64,000 nt of DNA from Brotonthovivens ammoniilytica (GCF_025566885.1 NZ_JAOQJQ010000001.1:496001-560000); one strand, 5' to 3'. Shown: positions 18,694 through 27,541, counted from the stretch's first letter. The notes: generated from the sequence alone by a model not told the origin. Numbers and translations: made by a program.

Positions 18694-19854
18694 ATGAAAT
18701 GTGCAAATTGCGGAACAGAACTTAAAGTTGGCTGTGTATATTGCTCTGTGTGCGGGAAAGAAGCTCAGATTGTTTCAGAGAATACGATTTTAGAAGACGA
18801 ATATCTGTCTAGACTGTTGGATGAACAGAAGGAAGCAGAAAAAAAGAAACAGCAAAAAGAAAAAGAAGAGCAGGAATTAGAAGAAAAGGAAGAAAGAAAT
18901 AAGAAGTTTCAGAAGAAAAAGAGAAAGAAGATTCTTATGCTGATCTTGCTTCTGGTCTGTCTTGCAGCAGTCCTTGGCGGATGTTTCTGGTACAGGCATA
19001 TGAATTCTTTTGATTCTTTGTATAAAAAGGCCGAAATCAAATACAATACCGGAATGTATCAAGATGCAGAAACTATTATGAAAAAGGCTCTGGAAAAAGA
19101 AAATAATGCTTTAGAGGGCCATCTGCTTCTTGGAAAAATATATGCAGAGCTGAAAGAGACAGATCAGGCTGAAGCAGAATTTCAAAAAGTTCTGGCCATT
19201 GACTCTGCATCTTTGGAAGGGTATCAGGAGCTGTTAAAATTGTATGCTGCAAGTGATTCCTATGAGAAAATTACCGCCCTGAAAGACGGCGTTTCTGATG
19301 AGGCGATTCTGGCGCTGTTTGAAGATTATCTCATTGAAGTTCCGTCTGTGGATATCGCGGGAGGCACCTATAATGATTTTATGGAACTGAATTTGTCCGT
19401 TCAGAATAAGGAGCTTGAAATTTATTATACGCTGGATGGAAGCGATCCTGTCAGCAGCGGGGAAAAATATGCAGATGAGGCAATCCCCATCCGTCAGGAA
19501 GGGGAAACGATTCTGAAAGCCGTCAGTAAAAATCAGAACGGAGATTTTTCAGAAGTGCTGGAGGAAACTTATCAGATCGAGCTTGCCATACCGGATATGC
19601 CGGTTGTGTCGCCGGACGGGGGGCAGTTTACCAGTGCAAAGGATATTACGATTTCCGTTCCGGATGGGGTATCTGTTTACTACACCTGGGATGATACAGA
19701 GCCCACGGTAAAATCACAGAAATATCAGGGGCCGTTAACCATGCCGGAAGGCAACAATATTTTATCGGTAATTGCAGTAAATGATAAAACCGGAGCATCC
19801 AGCGAAGTGCTAAAGACAAATTTTATTTATTATCCGGAATCGGACAGTGAATAA
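18694..19854 (+). CDS. Zinc-ribbon / single-pass membrane protein with TPR and chitobiase-like repeats
   Basis: Not a recognised named gene. Reading from the N-terminus: a zinc ribbon CANCGTELK...CSVCGKEA (residues 3-24, four Cys), an extremely charged K/E helix (about 45-75), one membrane segment (about 75-95, LMLILLLVCLAAVLGG), two or three TPR-like helices (about 103-170, YNTGMYQDAETIMKKALEKE), and two copies of a chitobiase/beta-hexosaminidase C-terminal-like module (about 215-300 and 305-380), each with YYTLDGSDP or YYTWDDTEP. The ribbon would be cytoplasmic and the repeats extracellular. TTG 18691 directly precedes the ATG; the real start is probably ATG 18694. It may be a wall-sensing or scaffold protein; function unknown. 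Confidence 0.8.
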   Translation: MKCANCGTELKVGCVYCSVCGKEAQIVSENTILEDEYLSRLLDEQKEAEKKKQQKEKEEQELEEKEERNKKFQKKKRKKILMLILLLVCLAAVLGGCFWYRHMNSFDSLYKKAEIKYNTGMYQDAETIMKKALEKENNALEGHLLLGKIYAELKETDQAEAEFQKVLAIDSASLEGYQELLKLYAASDSYEKITALKDGVSDEAILALFEDYLIEVPSVDIAGGTYNDFMELNLSVQNKELEIYYTLDGSDPVSSGEKYADEAIPIRQEGETILKAVSKNQNGDFSEVLEETYQIELAIPDMPVVSPDGGQFTSAKDITISVPDGVSVYYTWDDTEPTVKSQKYQGPLTMPEGNNILSVIAVNDKTGASSEVLKTNFIYYPESDSE

Positions 19855-19863
19855 AGAATCAGG

Positions 19864-19950
19864 AGGTTCTAGCAGAGATTGTCAGAACCATATAAAAAAC
19901 GAAATGACCGGAGGGAATGATAAGATTCCGTCTGGGTCATTTCGTTTTTT
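19864..19950. terminator. Tandem hairpins with strong bidirectional terminator
   Basis: A first hairpin GGTTCT / AGAACC (19865-19889) is followed by a long stem: AAAAAACGAAATGACC pairs with GGGTCATTTCGTTTTTT (about 19895-19950), with inner GGAAT / ATTCC. The A and T runs on both sides make it work in both directions, serving the + strand gene and the converging xpt. Confidence 0.9.
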
Positions 19951-19971
19951 GCTATTAAGAAATGATATCTG

Positions 19972-20556
19972 TTATTCCTGATGCTCAGAAACAAATTCAA
20001 TCAGATCTTTTCCTAATTTTGAAATACGGGCCAGTGAATATACGGGGATCATCTGCTCCTCTAATTTACTCCGTCCCGGCTGGAAGGCCTTTTCGATTAA
20101 TACGCCGATTCCGGCTATGGTAGCATGGGCTTTTCGAATCAGACGAAGGGCGCCGGTGGCAGCTTCACCGTTGGCGAGAAAATCGTCAATAATAAGTACG
20201 TGATCATTTTCGTCGATCTGGTGCATGGAAAGTGTCAGTTCATAACTGGTTCCTTTGGTAAAAGATGCAACCTCAGTGTGGTAAAGATCCTGGTTAAGCA
20301 CCTGAGATGGCTGTTTTTTTAAAATAACAAGAGGGATATTCATTTCGATTGCAGTAGTAAGTGCCGGTGCAATTCCGGAACTTTCGATAGTAATTACTTT
20401 TGTAATTCCCTGATTTTTAAAATGCTCTGCGAATTCTTTCCCGATCTCTTTCATCAGCTGGGGATCCACCTTGTGGTTGATAAAACTGTCCACTTTTAAA
20501 ATGTTTTCATCCAATGCATGTCCTTCAGCAAGGATTTTTTCTTCCAGTAGTTTCAA
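19972..20556 (-). CDS. xpt: Xanthine phosphoribosyltransferase
   Basis: A cytosolic salvage enzyme converting xanthine and PRPP to XMP. It shows KVDSFINHKVDP, TIESSGIAPA, the PRPP-binding motif VLIIDDFLANGEAATG and GIGVLIEKAFQPGR, all close to Bacillus Xpt. I chose the TTG at 20556 because GAGGTG lies 6 bases before it and the protein then has 194 residues, the Bacillus length. The in-frame ATG at 20574 would add six residues. In Bacillus the gene is under a purine riboswitch, but only about 60 bases of leader exist here and no such fold is visible. It is divergent from rlmH. Confidence 0.93.
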   Translation of the reverse strand: MKLLEEKILAEGHALDENILKVDSFINHKVDPQLMKEIGKEFAEHFKNQGITKVITIESSGIAPALTTAIEMNIPLVILKKQPSQVLNQDLYHTEVASFTKGTSYELTLSMHQIDENDHVLIIDDFLANGEAATGALRLIRKAHATIAGIGVLIEKAFQPGRSKLEEQMIPVYSLARISKLGKDLIEFVSEHQE

Positions 20557-20619
20557 AATATTCACCTCGTACATTCATTATTTTATTTAGTATCTGTAAA
20601 TCAGATGGATTCTAAAAAT

Positions 20620-20630
20620 ATTATACCATA
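20620..20630 (-). promoter_or_regulatory. Extended -10 promoter for xpt
   Basis: On the minus strand the sequence reads TATGGTATAAT, an extended -10 (TGnTATAAT). No good -35 is seen. The transcript would start about 50-60 bases before the coding region. Confidence 0.55.
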
Positions 20631-20727
20631 TGGACACAGGAGAAAAAAGTCAGGATTGAAAGAAGATTTAAAGTGTGAAATAATATTTCTGCCCGGGGCG
20701 GGCAGAGAAGCTTCATGGAGGACAGTG

Positions 20728-21207
20728 ATGAAAATTACATTGATTACCGTTGGAAAAATCAAAGAAAAATATTTAAAAGACGCTATTGCAGAATATTCCA
20801 AGCGCCTGCGTAAATACTGCAGACTGGAAATCATAGAAGTAAATGACGAAAAAACACCGGACCAGGCCAGCGCTTTGGCAGAAGAGGAAATCCGCAGGAA
20901 AGAAGGAGAGCGGATTTTAAGATATTTGAAAGATGATGCCTATGTCATTACATTGGAGATAGAAGGTAAGATGATTGGTTCTAAAGATCTGGCGGATAAG
21001 ATAAATCATCTTGGGATTCAGGGGAAAAGCCATGTTATTTTTGTGATTGGCGGTTCTATTGGACTGGGGACGGCAGTGCTGAAACGTTCAGATTATGCAC
21101 TAAGCTTTTCAAAAATGACATTTCCACATCAGCTGATGCGGGTCATACTGCTAGAGCAGATATACCGGAGCTATCGGATTATACATGGAGAACCATATCA
21201 TAAATAA
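20728..21207 (+). CDS. rlmH: 23S rRNA pseudouridine-1915 N3-methyltransferase RlmH
   Basis: A SPOUT-class methyltransferase acting on Psi1915 in helix 69 of 23S rRNA. The product from ATG 20728 has 159 residues, exactly the usual size, and begins MKITLITVGKIKEKYLKDAI. It carries VITLEIEGK, the knot motif FVIGGSIGLG and the C-terminal HQLMRVILLEQIYRSYRI and EPYHK. GGAGG lies upstream of this ATG. A longer frame upstream to 20605 overlaps the xpt promoter and is not needed. Its stop overlaps the 3' end of the converging LysR gene by 10 bases. Confidence 0.96.
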   Translation: MKITLITVGKIKEKYLKDAIAEYSKRLRKYCRLEIIEVNDEKTPDQASALAEEEIRRKEGERILRYLKDDAYVITLEIEGKMIGSKDLADKINHLGIQGKSHVIFVIGGSIGLGTAVLKRSDYALSFSKMTFPHQLMRVILLEQIYRSYRIIHGEPYHK

Positions 21208-22124
21208 GAAGATTTACAATATAAGCGGATTTCGTTGATTAGGAATTCTAATGCGGTATTTTTGTTATTTTGTTTCCAGGTAGCAATGATACCGCTTTTT
21301 GTATGAATCACCGGACGAAAAGCAAAAGACGGGTTTCCATAGTCTTTATAGTGGCGGTCGCAAATAAATACATCAGAATCGTCCAGCAGATTATAAGGAA
21401 GAGCATTGGCACTGTTTGTGTGCTTGAAAAAACACGGCTGGATGCCCGTGCCGGCAAAAAGATCTTCAATCATACCGCTGTAAGTAGGAACATACATAGG
21501 AGAGACTATTACAAAGCGGCTGTTTTTCAGGTCTTCTAGTTCCAAATATTCTTTTTTGGCCAAAGGATTGCTTTTAAGCATACAGACATTGTGGGGGCAT
21601 TCGTCAATAAGGAATGTCTGAAACTCTTTGGGATCTAGCTGCTCAATATCATACAAAACTGTAAAAATCAGATCCAGGCTGTCATTGAATAATTGTTTGC
21701 GCACATCCTGTGCGGAACTGGCATGAACAGTAATTGTTATTTCAGGATATTTCTGCCGAAACTGAAGTAAAACCGGCTGTAAAAAATCTTCTGTTTTATG
21801 AGTGTCCAAAACGCCGATAGACAGGGAATGAGAATGTCCCCCCTGAAGGATTCGACATTCGTTAATGGATTGTTCCATATCCATCAATACTTTTTTCCAT
21901 TTTTCATAAAAGTGTTCACCGGCTTTTGTAGGAAGCAGGCGTTTATTATTTCGAATAAAAAGCTGTACATCAAGGGTCTGTTCCAGAGCGGAAATAGATT
22001 TGCTTAAGGTAGACTGGGTTGTATACAGGTTTCGTGCTGCTATACTGAAACTTCGGCAGTCTGTAACCTCAATAAAATAGTAGATTTGTTGTAAACTAAT
22101 ATGAAAATAACCCTGCTGATACAT
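21198..22124 (-). CDS. LysR-family transcriptional regulator
   Basis: A 308-residue LysR regulator. The N-terminal winged helix (about residues 10-70) shows LQQIYYFIEVTDCRSFSIAA and TTQSTLSKSISALEQTL. The rest is a periplasmic-binding-like effector domain (about 95-300) with LSIGVLDTHKTEDFLQPV and DLIFTVLYD. RBS GGGGGA precedes the ATG. It is divergent from the isomerase-like operon starting at 22435, so it probably controls that operon; LysR proteins usually bind the shared intergenic DNA and respond to a pathway metabolite. The ligand is unknown. Its 3' end overlaps rlmH by 10 bases. Confidence 0.9.
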   Translation of the reverse strand: MYQQGYFHISLQQIYYFIEVTDCRSFSIAARNLYTTQSTLSKSISALEQTLDVQLFIRNNKRLLPTKAGEHFYEKWKKVLMDMEQSINECRILQGGHSHSLSIGVLDTHKTEDFLQPVLLQFRQKYPEITITVHASSAQDVRKQLFNDSLDLIFTVLYDIEQLDPKEFQTFLIDECPHNVCMLKSNPLAKKEYLELEDLKNSRFVIVSPMYVPTYSGMIEDLFAGTGIQPCFFKHTNSANALPYNLLDDSDVFICDRHYKDYGNPSFAFRPVIHTKSGIIATWKQNNKNTALEFLINEIRLYCKSSYL

Positions 22125-22163
22125 AAATATTCCCCCAAATATGATTCTGTCGATTAGTCAATT

Positions 22164-22185
22164 ATATCGGAAAAAATACGGATAT
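22164..22185. repeat. Inverted repeat in the LysR/isomerase intergenic region
   Basis: ATATC and GATAT arms separated by 12 bases, within the 310-base gap 22125-22434 between the LysR gene and the divergent operon. It fits a loose LysR box, but the region is AT-rich and chance is possible. Otherwise the gap holds the promoter at 22354-22382. Confidence 0.3.
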
Positions 22186-22353
22186 GCAATGTTGTCTTTT
22201 TTTGTATGTACTAGTTTTGCAGTATTCAAATGATACCTGGAAATAAAGGAATAACAATATTCATAAATGGAATATAAGGAAGGTTTTTTTTGTGAATCTA
22301 AAGATTTTCTTATTAACATTCAGAATTGTGAACAGGTTATGCGGGAAATTCGT

Positions 22354-22382
22354 TTTACGATTCTGCTGTTTATTCTTATAAT
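22354..22382 (+). promoter_or_regulatory. Promoter of the isomerase-like / SufE / SufS operon
   Basis: TTTACG (22354-22359), 17 bases, TATAAT (22377-22382). The start near 22389 leaves a 46-base leader to the ATG at 22435 with AAGGAG in between. This supports 22435 as the start rather than the longer frame from 22267. Confidence 0.65.
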
Positions 22383-22434
22383 CACTTTTATAATTAAACA
22401 GAGCATTGGGTCTGTAAAAAAGGAGAATAAGAAT

Positions 22435-23961
22435 ATGATTCAGAAGTTAGCTGATGTTAAGCTGAATGTAAGACCGATTTTTATTGGTCTGATCCATCAA
22501 TACCGGTATGAGGGGCCCTGCCGTTTTGGCCAGGGAGAGGAGCTGGAAAAAGATTATGATATTATGGCAAATATGGAACTTTACAAGCAGTTTAAAGAAG
22601 ATGTAAAGAAGCATATGCCAGAAGAAGTTAATCTGTTAGAGCCTATATATGTTGAGCGTGATGACTGGTTTTTAAGCCGGGAAGAGATGTTTGAAAAAAT
22701 GGCGGAAGGAATTGAAAATGTTGATTTCTATCTGTTTTCTTTCGGAATCGGGCGTGGTGATATTTATGTGGAATTTGCACAGCGCTATCATAAACCCCAG
22801 GCTGTAATGCCCTACCAGTGCTGTGAAGCGGCAGTGAACACTTCCGCAGTACGTAACAGAGGATTTGAAGCTTATGCTTACCGTAACTGGGAGGATCTTA
22901 CTGTACATATGAAAGTGCTTCGGACACGGAAAGTTCTGGCATCTACAAGAGTTTTACTTGCCAGCAGATTTAATTCTTCCCGCTCTTACAGTTCATCGGA
23001 TAATTTTGTAGATTTAAACTACGTAACAGAAAAGCTGGGGGTACAGTTCCGTTATCTGAATGTACATGAGCTGTTTGATCAGCTCCATATGGTGGATCCG
23101 GCTTCAAATCCGACGCTGCCGGGACGTAAAGCCTATAATATTACCCCGGAAGATATGATAGAAATTGAAAAAATCAGTGATGAACTGATTGCAGGTGCAG
23201 ACGAGGTACGTATGGAAAGGGACATGGTTATTTCCTCCGTAAAAGCATATTATCTTGTGAATAAATTGCTGGATGTTTATGGATGTAATGCATTTACGAT
23301 TCCATGTCCTGATGCATGTTCCACCAGACGGCTCAATGAAGAAAAGATTACTTTCTGTCTGACACATTCTTTAAATAATGAAAATGGGATTCCTTCTGCC
23401 TGCGAATTTGATATCAATGCCCTGCTTGGCATGACTGTAATGGAAAGTCTTTCACACCAGGCTGCTTATATGGGAAATACCAATGCTGTAATGTATAAAG
23501 ACGGAAAGATGATTCCGCTTCAGGGATTCTCTGATGAGGATTTGAAGCATATAACAGATGAAAGGGAAAATCTGTATCTCACATTTCATTCGACACCAAA
23601 CAGAAATATGCACGGATATGGGAAAGAAAAATCTTCTTATGGTCTTGCACCTTTTGCATATAGTGGATTTGGGGCTACGATCCGCTATGACTTCTCTCAG
23701 GATGCCGGAAAGGAGATTACACTTATGCGTTTTGCTCCGGATGCAAAACGGCTTTTTGTGGGAAAGGGAAAAGTAGTGGCAGGTTCCGGTTATGACCGGG
23801 TGAATTGTGATGAAGGTGTATTCTTTGCTGTAGAAAATCAGGAAGATTTCTTCTATAAACAGATCAACTTTGGAAATCACATGATCATTACATTCGGTAA
23901 TTATGTAAAAGAACTGCAAATGCTTGGAGAGTGCCTTGGCATGGAAGTAGTAACTGCATAA
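22435..23961 (+). CDS. L-fucose/L-arabinose isomerase-fold protein, copy 1
   Basis: A 508-residue protein that I place in the L-fucose/L-arabinose isomerase superfamily, with moderate certainty. A Rossmann-like N-terminal half (KLNVRPIFIGLIHQYRYEGP; FYLFSFGIGRGDIYVEFAQR) leads to NAFTIPCPDACSTRR, THSLNNENGIPSACEFDINALLG, LTFHSTPNRNMHGYG and APFAYSGFGATIRYDF. The E324-x-D326 pair in CEFD and the His in TFHS are in plausible places for metal ligands. The substrate is unknown. It shares this architecture with the protein at 29332. It begins an operon with an MFS transporter, a small Cys-carrying protein, SufE and SufS. RBS AAGGAG supports ATG 22435. Confidence 0.7.
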   Translation: MIQKLADVKLNVRPIFIGLIHQYRYEGPCRFGQGEELEKDYDIMANMELYKQFKEDVKKHMPEEVNLLEPIYVERDDWFLSREEMFEKMAEGIENVDFYLFSFGIGRGDIYVEFAQRYHKPQAVMPYQCCEAAVNTSAVRNRGFEAYAYRNWEDLTVHMKVLRTRKVLASTRVLLASRFNSSRSYSSSDNFVDLNYVTEKLGVQFRYLNVHELFDQLHMVDPASNPTLPGRKAYNITPEDMIEIEKISDELIAGADEVRMERDMVISSVKAYYLVNKLLDVYGCNAFTIPCPDACSTRRLNEEKITFCLTHSLNNENGIPSACEFDINALLGMTVMESLSHQAAYMGNTNAVMYKDGKMIPLQGFSDEDLKHITDERENLYLTFHSTPNRNMHGYGKEKSSYGLAPFAYSGFGATIRYDFSQDAGKEITLMRFAPDAKRLFVGKGKVVAGSGYDRVNCDEGVFFAVENQEDFFYKQINFGNHMIITFGNYVKELQMLGECLGMEVVTA

Positions 23962-24038
23962 TTTGAAAGCGAAAGCTTAAACATGAGGAATCTGCTGATC
24001 AGAGTCCTTATTATGAGAAGAAACAGGAGTGTGTGAAA

Positions 24039-25343
24039 ATGAAACGGAATATGAGTGAATTATTTGGTTTTGGTAAAGGGTGGGGAACGATTATTTACTG
24101 TCTGTTAATGTTCTGGTTTTATGCGGGCATGGTAAATGACAGTTCTAATATTGTTGCTCCTGCAGTTGCGGAAAGATTGGGGATACCCGCAGGAAATGTT
24201 CTGAATATGGGAACAGTTGCAGCTATGGTGGGGGTTATCTTCTTCTTTATTCTCGGATGGGTCAACCGGAAAATCGGTGCCCGTATGACATCTTTTATCT
24301 GTCTGATTCTTGCGGGAATTGGTTACTTTGGAATGGGTCATGCAGGAAGTCTGGTACAATATGGGATATCCCTGTGTGTCTGTACCATTGGTGCCATGAG
24401 CGCAGGATATATTGCGGGGGGAGCACTGGTAGCATCCTGGTTTCCAAAGAAAAAAGGAATCGTTATGGGATATACCACCATGGGACACAATATGGCCACC
24501 GGATTTTTTGTACCGTTGATTACTATTTTAGTGGTCAGACTTGGAGTTAAAAATGCAGTGGTAATTCCAGCGGTTTTAGTCATTGTTCTTGCAGTTATGG
24601 GGCTTTTCCTTATGCGGAATACACCCCAGGAGAGAGGCGTGAATCCGGATAATGTTTCTGATGAAGAATATCATTCGCAGTATTTTAACAGCGAGACCGA
24701 TGATGACGGCGGCTGGACCGTAAAGAAACTTTTTTCGAAAAAAACATTCTGGCTGGTAGCCGTGGCATCCGGGGGGTTCCAGTTTGTTTCTACAATTATT
24801 ATTACCCAGCTGGTTGTCCGTAATCAGCAGGTGGGATTTACACAGGCTCAGGCTGTAAAAATTATGACAATTCTTGCTTTTGCAGGGATTGCAGGTTCCT
24901 GGATTATAGGTGCTCTTGATCAGAAAATCGGAACGAAAAAGACAATGATTTTCTTTGGAATCTGGTATGCCGCGGCATTATTACTGGAAGTAACAGAAAT
25001 TCCTGCACTGGTTATTGTATTCCTGATTATGTTTGCGCTGGCTCTTGGAGGAAGTGCAAATTTTACTACATCACTGCCGGCGGCTGTTTTTGGACGTCAC
25101 GGATTTAAAAAAGTAAACAGCGTACTTTTTCCCATTCAGGCGCTGGTTTCATCTTTTGGTTTTATGGTAAATGGAAATGTCCTGAATGCTACCGGAAGTC
25201 TGAGGATGTCTTATGTGATTGCTGCGATTGCATCTGTTGGTGTTGTTATTCTTGTCCTGTTTATCAATGAACATGAATATAATCGTGATTTTATGACGGA
25301 AGAGCAGGCAGAGGCTTTGACAAAACAGTTGAAAGAGAAATAG
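24039..25343 (+). CDS. MFS transporter (oxalate/formate antiporter-like)
   Basis: A 434-residue integral membrane protein with about 12 hydrophobic segments in two six-helix halves separated by a charged loop (about residues 205-235, GVNPDNVSDEEYHSQYF). The inter-helix motif GWVNRKIGARM after helix 2 is the MFS motif A region, and GALDQKIGTKKTM is its counterpart in the second half. The general look, including TPQERGVNPDN, is like the OFA/monocarboxylate group, so an organic acid or related small molecule is likely, but the substrate cannot be read. AGGAGT lies 8 bases before ATG 24039. It is between the isomerase-like gene and the small carrier-like gene, just 3 bases before the latter, so it probably imports the pathway substrate. 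Confidence 0.82.
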   Translation: MKRNMSELFGFGKGWGTIIYCLLMFWFYAGMVNDSSNIVAPAVAERLGIPAGNVLNMGTVAAMVGVIFFFILGWVNRKIGARMTSFICLILAGIGYFGMGHAGSLVQYGISLCVCTIGAMSAGYIAGGALVASWFPKKKGIVMGYTTMGHNMATGFFVPLITILVVRLGVKNAVVIPAVLVIVLAVMGLFLMRNTPQERGVNPDNVSDEEYHSQYFNSETDDDGGWTVKKLFSKKTFWLVAVASGGFQFVSTIIITQLVVRNQQVGFTQAQAVKIMTILAFAGIAGSWIIGALDQKIGTKKTMIFFGIWYAAALLLEVTEIPALVIVFLIMFALALGGSANFTTSLPAAVFGRHGFKKVNSVLFPIQALVSSFGFMVNGNVLNATGSLRMSYVIAAIASVGVVILVLFINEHEYNRDFMTEEQAEALTKQLKEK

Positions 25344-25345
25344 AA

Positions 25346-25786
25346 ATGTCAATGATTAAAAATATGGATGATCTGCTGTCCTGCAAAAAGAAAGCAGATG
25401 GATATGCCAGGATACTGTCAGCCGGTAATTTTACCGACTGGCAGAGCCTTCATGAAATACTATATCAGTTTATATTGTGTAAATATTCATTATATGGCAT
25501 TTGTCATGATATTTACAGCCTGGATACACTGGCACAGATGAGTGTTGCAAAAACCATTCAGATGACTGGAAAAGATGCTTTTAAAGCTGACAGTAAAGCC
25601 TCCTGCGAAGGGACGACATCCGCAATGAATAAAAAAATTCTTTTATTAATGGCAATACAAAAGCTGATGGGGATTTCTTTTCCCAGAGAGGTGACAGCGA
25701 AATTAACAGATACGAAGCTGATTGCAAGGGCAGTGTTTGAGCTGTCAGCAAAAACAGAGAAAGACGGAAAAATACATGAGGGATGA
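25346..25786 (+). CDS. Small carrier-like protein with conserved Cys, copy 1
   Basis: An unrecognised 146-residue protein, mostly helical. Its C-terminal half aligns by eye with the protein at 30891: SVAKTIQMTG / NVAKAMHISV, then a single aligned Cys (C87 here), then KKILLLMAIQKLMGISFPRE / SKRILLFIDIQNKLGVKLPAE. The latter pattern, a helix followed by G-I-x-hydrophobic-P-x-E, resembles the second half of acyl carrier proteins, but the phosphopantetheine Ser motif DSL is absent and the Cys sits a few residues before its position. I infer a small carrier or adaptor, perhaps receiving sulfur on Cys from SufE encoded next. It starts 3 bases after the transporter stop. Confidence 0.6.
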   Translation: MSMIKNMDDLLSCKKKADGYARILSAGNFTDWQSLHEILYQFILCKYSLYGICHDIYSLDTLAQMSVAKTIQMTGKDAFKADSKASCEGTTSAMNKKILLLMAIQKLMGISFPREVTAKLTDTKLIARAVFELSAKTEKDGKIHEG

Positions 25787-25822
25787 GATTTTATACAGAG
25801 AATCACAGTGAGGTGGCAGACA

Positions 25823-26254
25823 GTGGCGGAATGTGATTGTATATCAATTGAAGAAGAGCAGGAAGCGTTTATCCGGGATTTTAACTCTCTTGAGGACTGG
25901 ATGATACAATATGAATGTCTTCTGGGTCTGACAGCAGATATGCCTGTAGTATATTCGGAGGAAAAGATACGGGAAAACCTGATTGAAGGATGTCAGGCCA
26001 GGCTCTGGGTTGTATTATCCTTTGAGGATGGAAGAGTTCGGGTGCGTATAGACAGTGAAGCTTTAATTGTAAAGGGAATTGCTGCAGTTATAGCAAAGCT
26101 TTTTGATAAACGATATCCAGAGGAAATCTGTAATGCCCGGCTGGATTTTTTAGAACGTACATCAATCCGGTCTCAGATTTCAACAGATCGATTTCACGGA
26201 ATGTTAAAGTTGATTGAAAGAATCTGTAATTATGCTGGCGCACAGCGGGCATAA
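25823..26254 (+). CDS. sufE: SufE-like sulfur acceptor protein, copy 1
   Basis: SufE accepts persulfide sulfur from a SufS-type cysteine desulfurase and passes it on. The family core is clear: FNSLEDWMIQYECLLGL, the sulfur-accepting Cys in NLIEGCQARLWV (C57 from this start), then DSEALIVKGIAAVIAKLF and a final LTxSR-like STDRFHGMLKLI. I prefer GTG 25823 (143 aa), which has GAGGTGG upstream; GTG 25808 is an alternative. It lies between the small Cys-carrier gene and sufS, so the sulfur donor is encoded in the same operon. There is no SufB, SufC, SufD or SufU here, so Fe-S assembly is not the obvious purpose. Confidence 0.85.
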   Translation: MAECDCISIEEEQEAFIRDFNSLEDWMIQYECLLGLTADMPVVYSEEKIRENLIEGCQARLWVVLSFEDGRVRVRIDSEALIVKGIAAVIAKLFDKRYPEEICNARLDFLERTSIRSQISTDRFHGMLKLIERICNYAGAQRA

Positions 26255-26280
26255 ATGATATCATATGTAAAGAATTAAAT

Positions 26281-26304
26281 TGTTTCCGGTACAGATCGGA
26301 AACA
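26281..26304 (+). repeat. Intercistronic hairpin before sufS
   Basis: Perfect inverted repeat TGTTTCCG / CGGAAACA with an 8-base loop and no T run. It lies between sufE and sufS in the same operon and could be an RNA processing or stability element. Confidence 0.5.
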
Positions 26305-26320
26305 TAAAAGGCGGTATGAT

Positions 26321-27541
26321 ATGAATACAGAAGAAATCAGAAAAGATTTTCCCATATTGAGTGAAACGGTCAATCACAGGCCGTTAATTTATTTGGATAA
26401 CGGCGCAACAACACAGATGCCAAGACAGGTGATGGAGTGCTGGACCTCTCATTATTGTCATCAAAATGCCAATGTGCACCGCGGAATTCATTATTTAAGC
26501 GAACAGTCTACTCTGGCGCATGAGGCAGCAAGGCAGACAACAGCAGAGTTTATAGGCTGCGATGATTCCAGGCAGATTATATTTACAAGCGGGGCCACAG
26601 ACAGTTTGAATCTTCTGGCGTCAGGATATGCATTTCCGCGTCTGGGACCTGGAAAAAAAGTAGTGGTAACTGAGTTTGAGCATCATTCAAATTATGTTCC
26701 ATGGCAGCAGGCAGCGAAAAGGGCCGGTGGTACATTTACAGTCATCCCTGTAGAAGGAGATGTATTAGATCTGGAAAGGCTGAAAAAGGAGCTGGACGAA
26801 CAAACAGTTATTTTATCTGTAACAGCGATCTCAAATGTAACAGGAACGATACTGCCTTTGCAGCAGATTATTTCTATGGCACATGCAAAAGGCATACCGG
26901 TCTGTGTGGATGCAGCCCAGGCGATGCGTCACGGAGGTATGAATGTAAAAGAGCTGGACTGTGAATTTTTAGCTTTTTCAGGACATAAGATGCTGGGACC
27001 TTCGGGAACAGGGGTTCTGTACGGAAAAAAAGAGTATCTAAAAGAGATACAGCCGGTACGTTTTGGCGGAGGAATGGTGGATATTGTTGATCTTAAGGAT
27101 ACTACCTTTGGGGAAGTGCCTTATTGTCTGGAAGCGGGGACACCAAATTATGCAGGCGATATTGCGCTGGCTGAAGCTATGCAGTATATGAACAAAATTG
27201 GACTGGAAGAGATAGCGGCCTGGGAAAAGGAACTGACGGATGAGCTGGAGGAGACCCTGCGCGGGATGGAAGGAGTCACTGTTATAGGTGGGAAACAGCC
27301 AAAGAACAGTGTAGTATCCGTTTCTGTAGATGGAGTGCATCCTTATGATCTGGCCAGTGTCCTGGACAAATTTGGGATTGCCGCCCGGTCGGGAAATCAT
27401 TGTGCCCAGCCTGTTCTGCGAAAATTGGGATACGAATCCCTTCTTCGTTTTTCCCCGGCCTTTTATAATACCAGAGAAGAAATTCATATACTGGCACAGG
27501 CTATGGAAAAGTCGGTGGCTATGCTGCGTAAATGGTGTTAA
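26321..27541 (+). CDS. sufS: SufS/CsdA-type cysteine desulfurase
   Basis: A PLP enzyme that takes sulfur from L-cysteine as an enzyme persulfide, giving alanine. The class V aminotransferase fold shows YLDNGATTQMP, NVHRGIHYLSEQST, FTSGATDSLNLLA, EFEHHSNYVPW, VDAAQAMRHG, the PLP lysine in FSGHKMLGPSG (K223) and the catalytic Cys in RSGNHCAQPVL (C361). The 406-residue length and RSGxHCAxP loop define group II (SufS/CsdA) enzymes, which need a SufE partner; one is encoded just upstream. It is the only desulfurase near two SufE paralogues. It converges with the PucR-type regulator at 27600. Confidence 0.93.
   Translation: MNTEEIRKDFPILSETVNHRPLIYLDNGATTQMPRQVMECWTSHYCHQNANVHRGIHYLSEQSTLAHEAARQTTAEFIGCDDSRQIIFTSGATDSLNLLASGYAFPRLGPGKKVVVTEFEHHSNYVPWQQAAKRAGGTFTVIPVEGDVLDLERLKKELDEQTVILSVTAISNVTGTILPLQQIISMAHAKGIPVCVDAAQAMRHGGMNVKELDCEFLAFSGHKMLGPSGTGVLYGKKEYLKEIQPVRFGGGMVDIVDLKDTTFGEVPYCLEAGTPNYAGDIALAEAMQYMNKIGLEEIAAWEKELTDELEETLRGMEGVTVIGGKQPKNSVVSVSVDGVHPYDLASVLDKFGIAARSGNHCAQPVLRKLGYESLLRFSPAFYNTREEIHILAQAMEKSVAMLRKWC

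Noticed and set aside
20557..20730. Purine riboswitch in front of xpt
   Set aside because: Leader too short and no conserved three-way junction pattern seen.
22267..22434. In-frame 56-residue extension of isomerase copy 1 containing a hydrophobic stretch (FTILLFILIITFII)
   Set aside because: A TATAAT promoter lies inside it, AAGGAG precedes ATG 22435, and copy 2 has no such extension.
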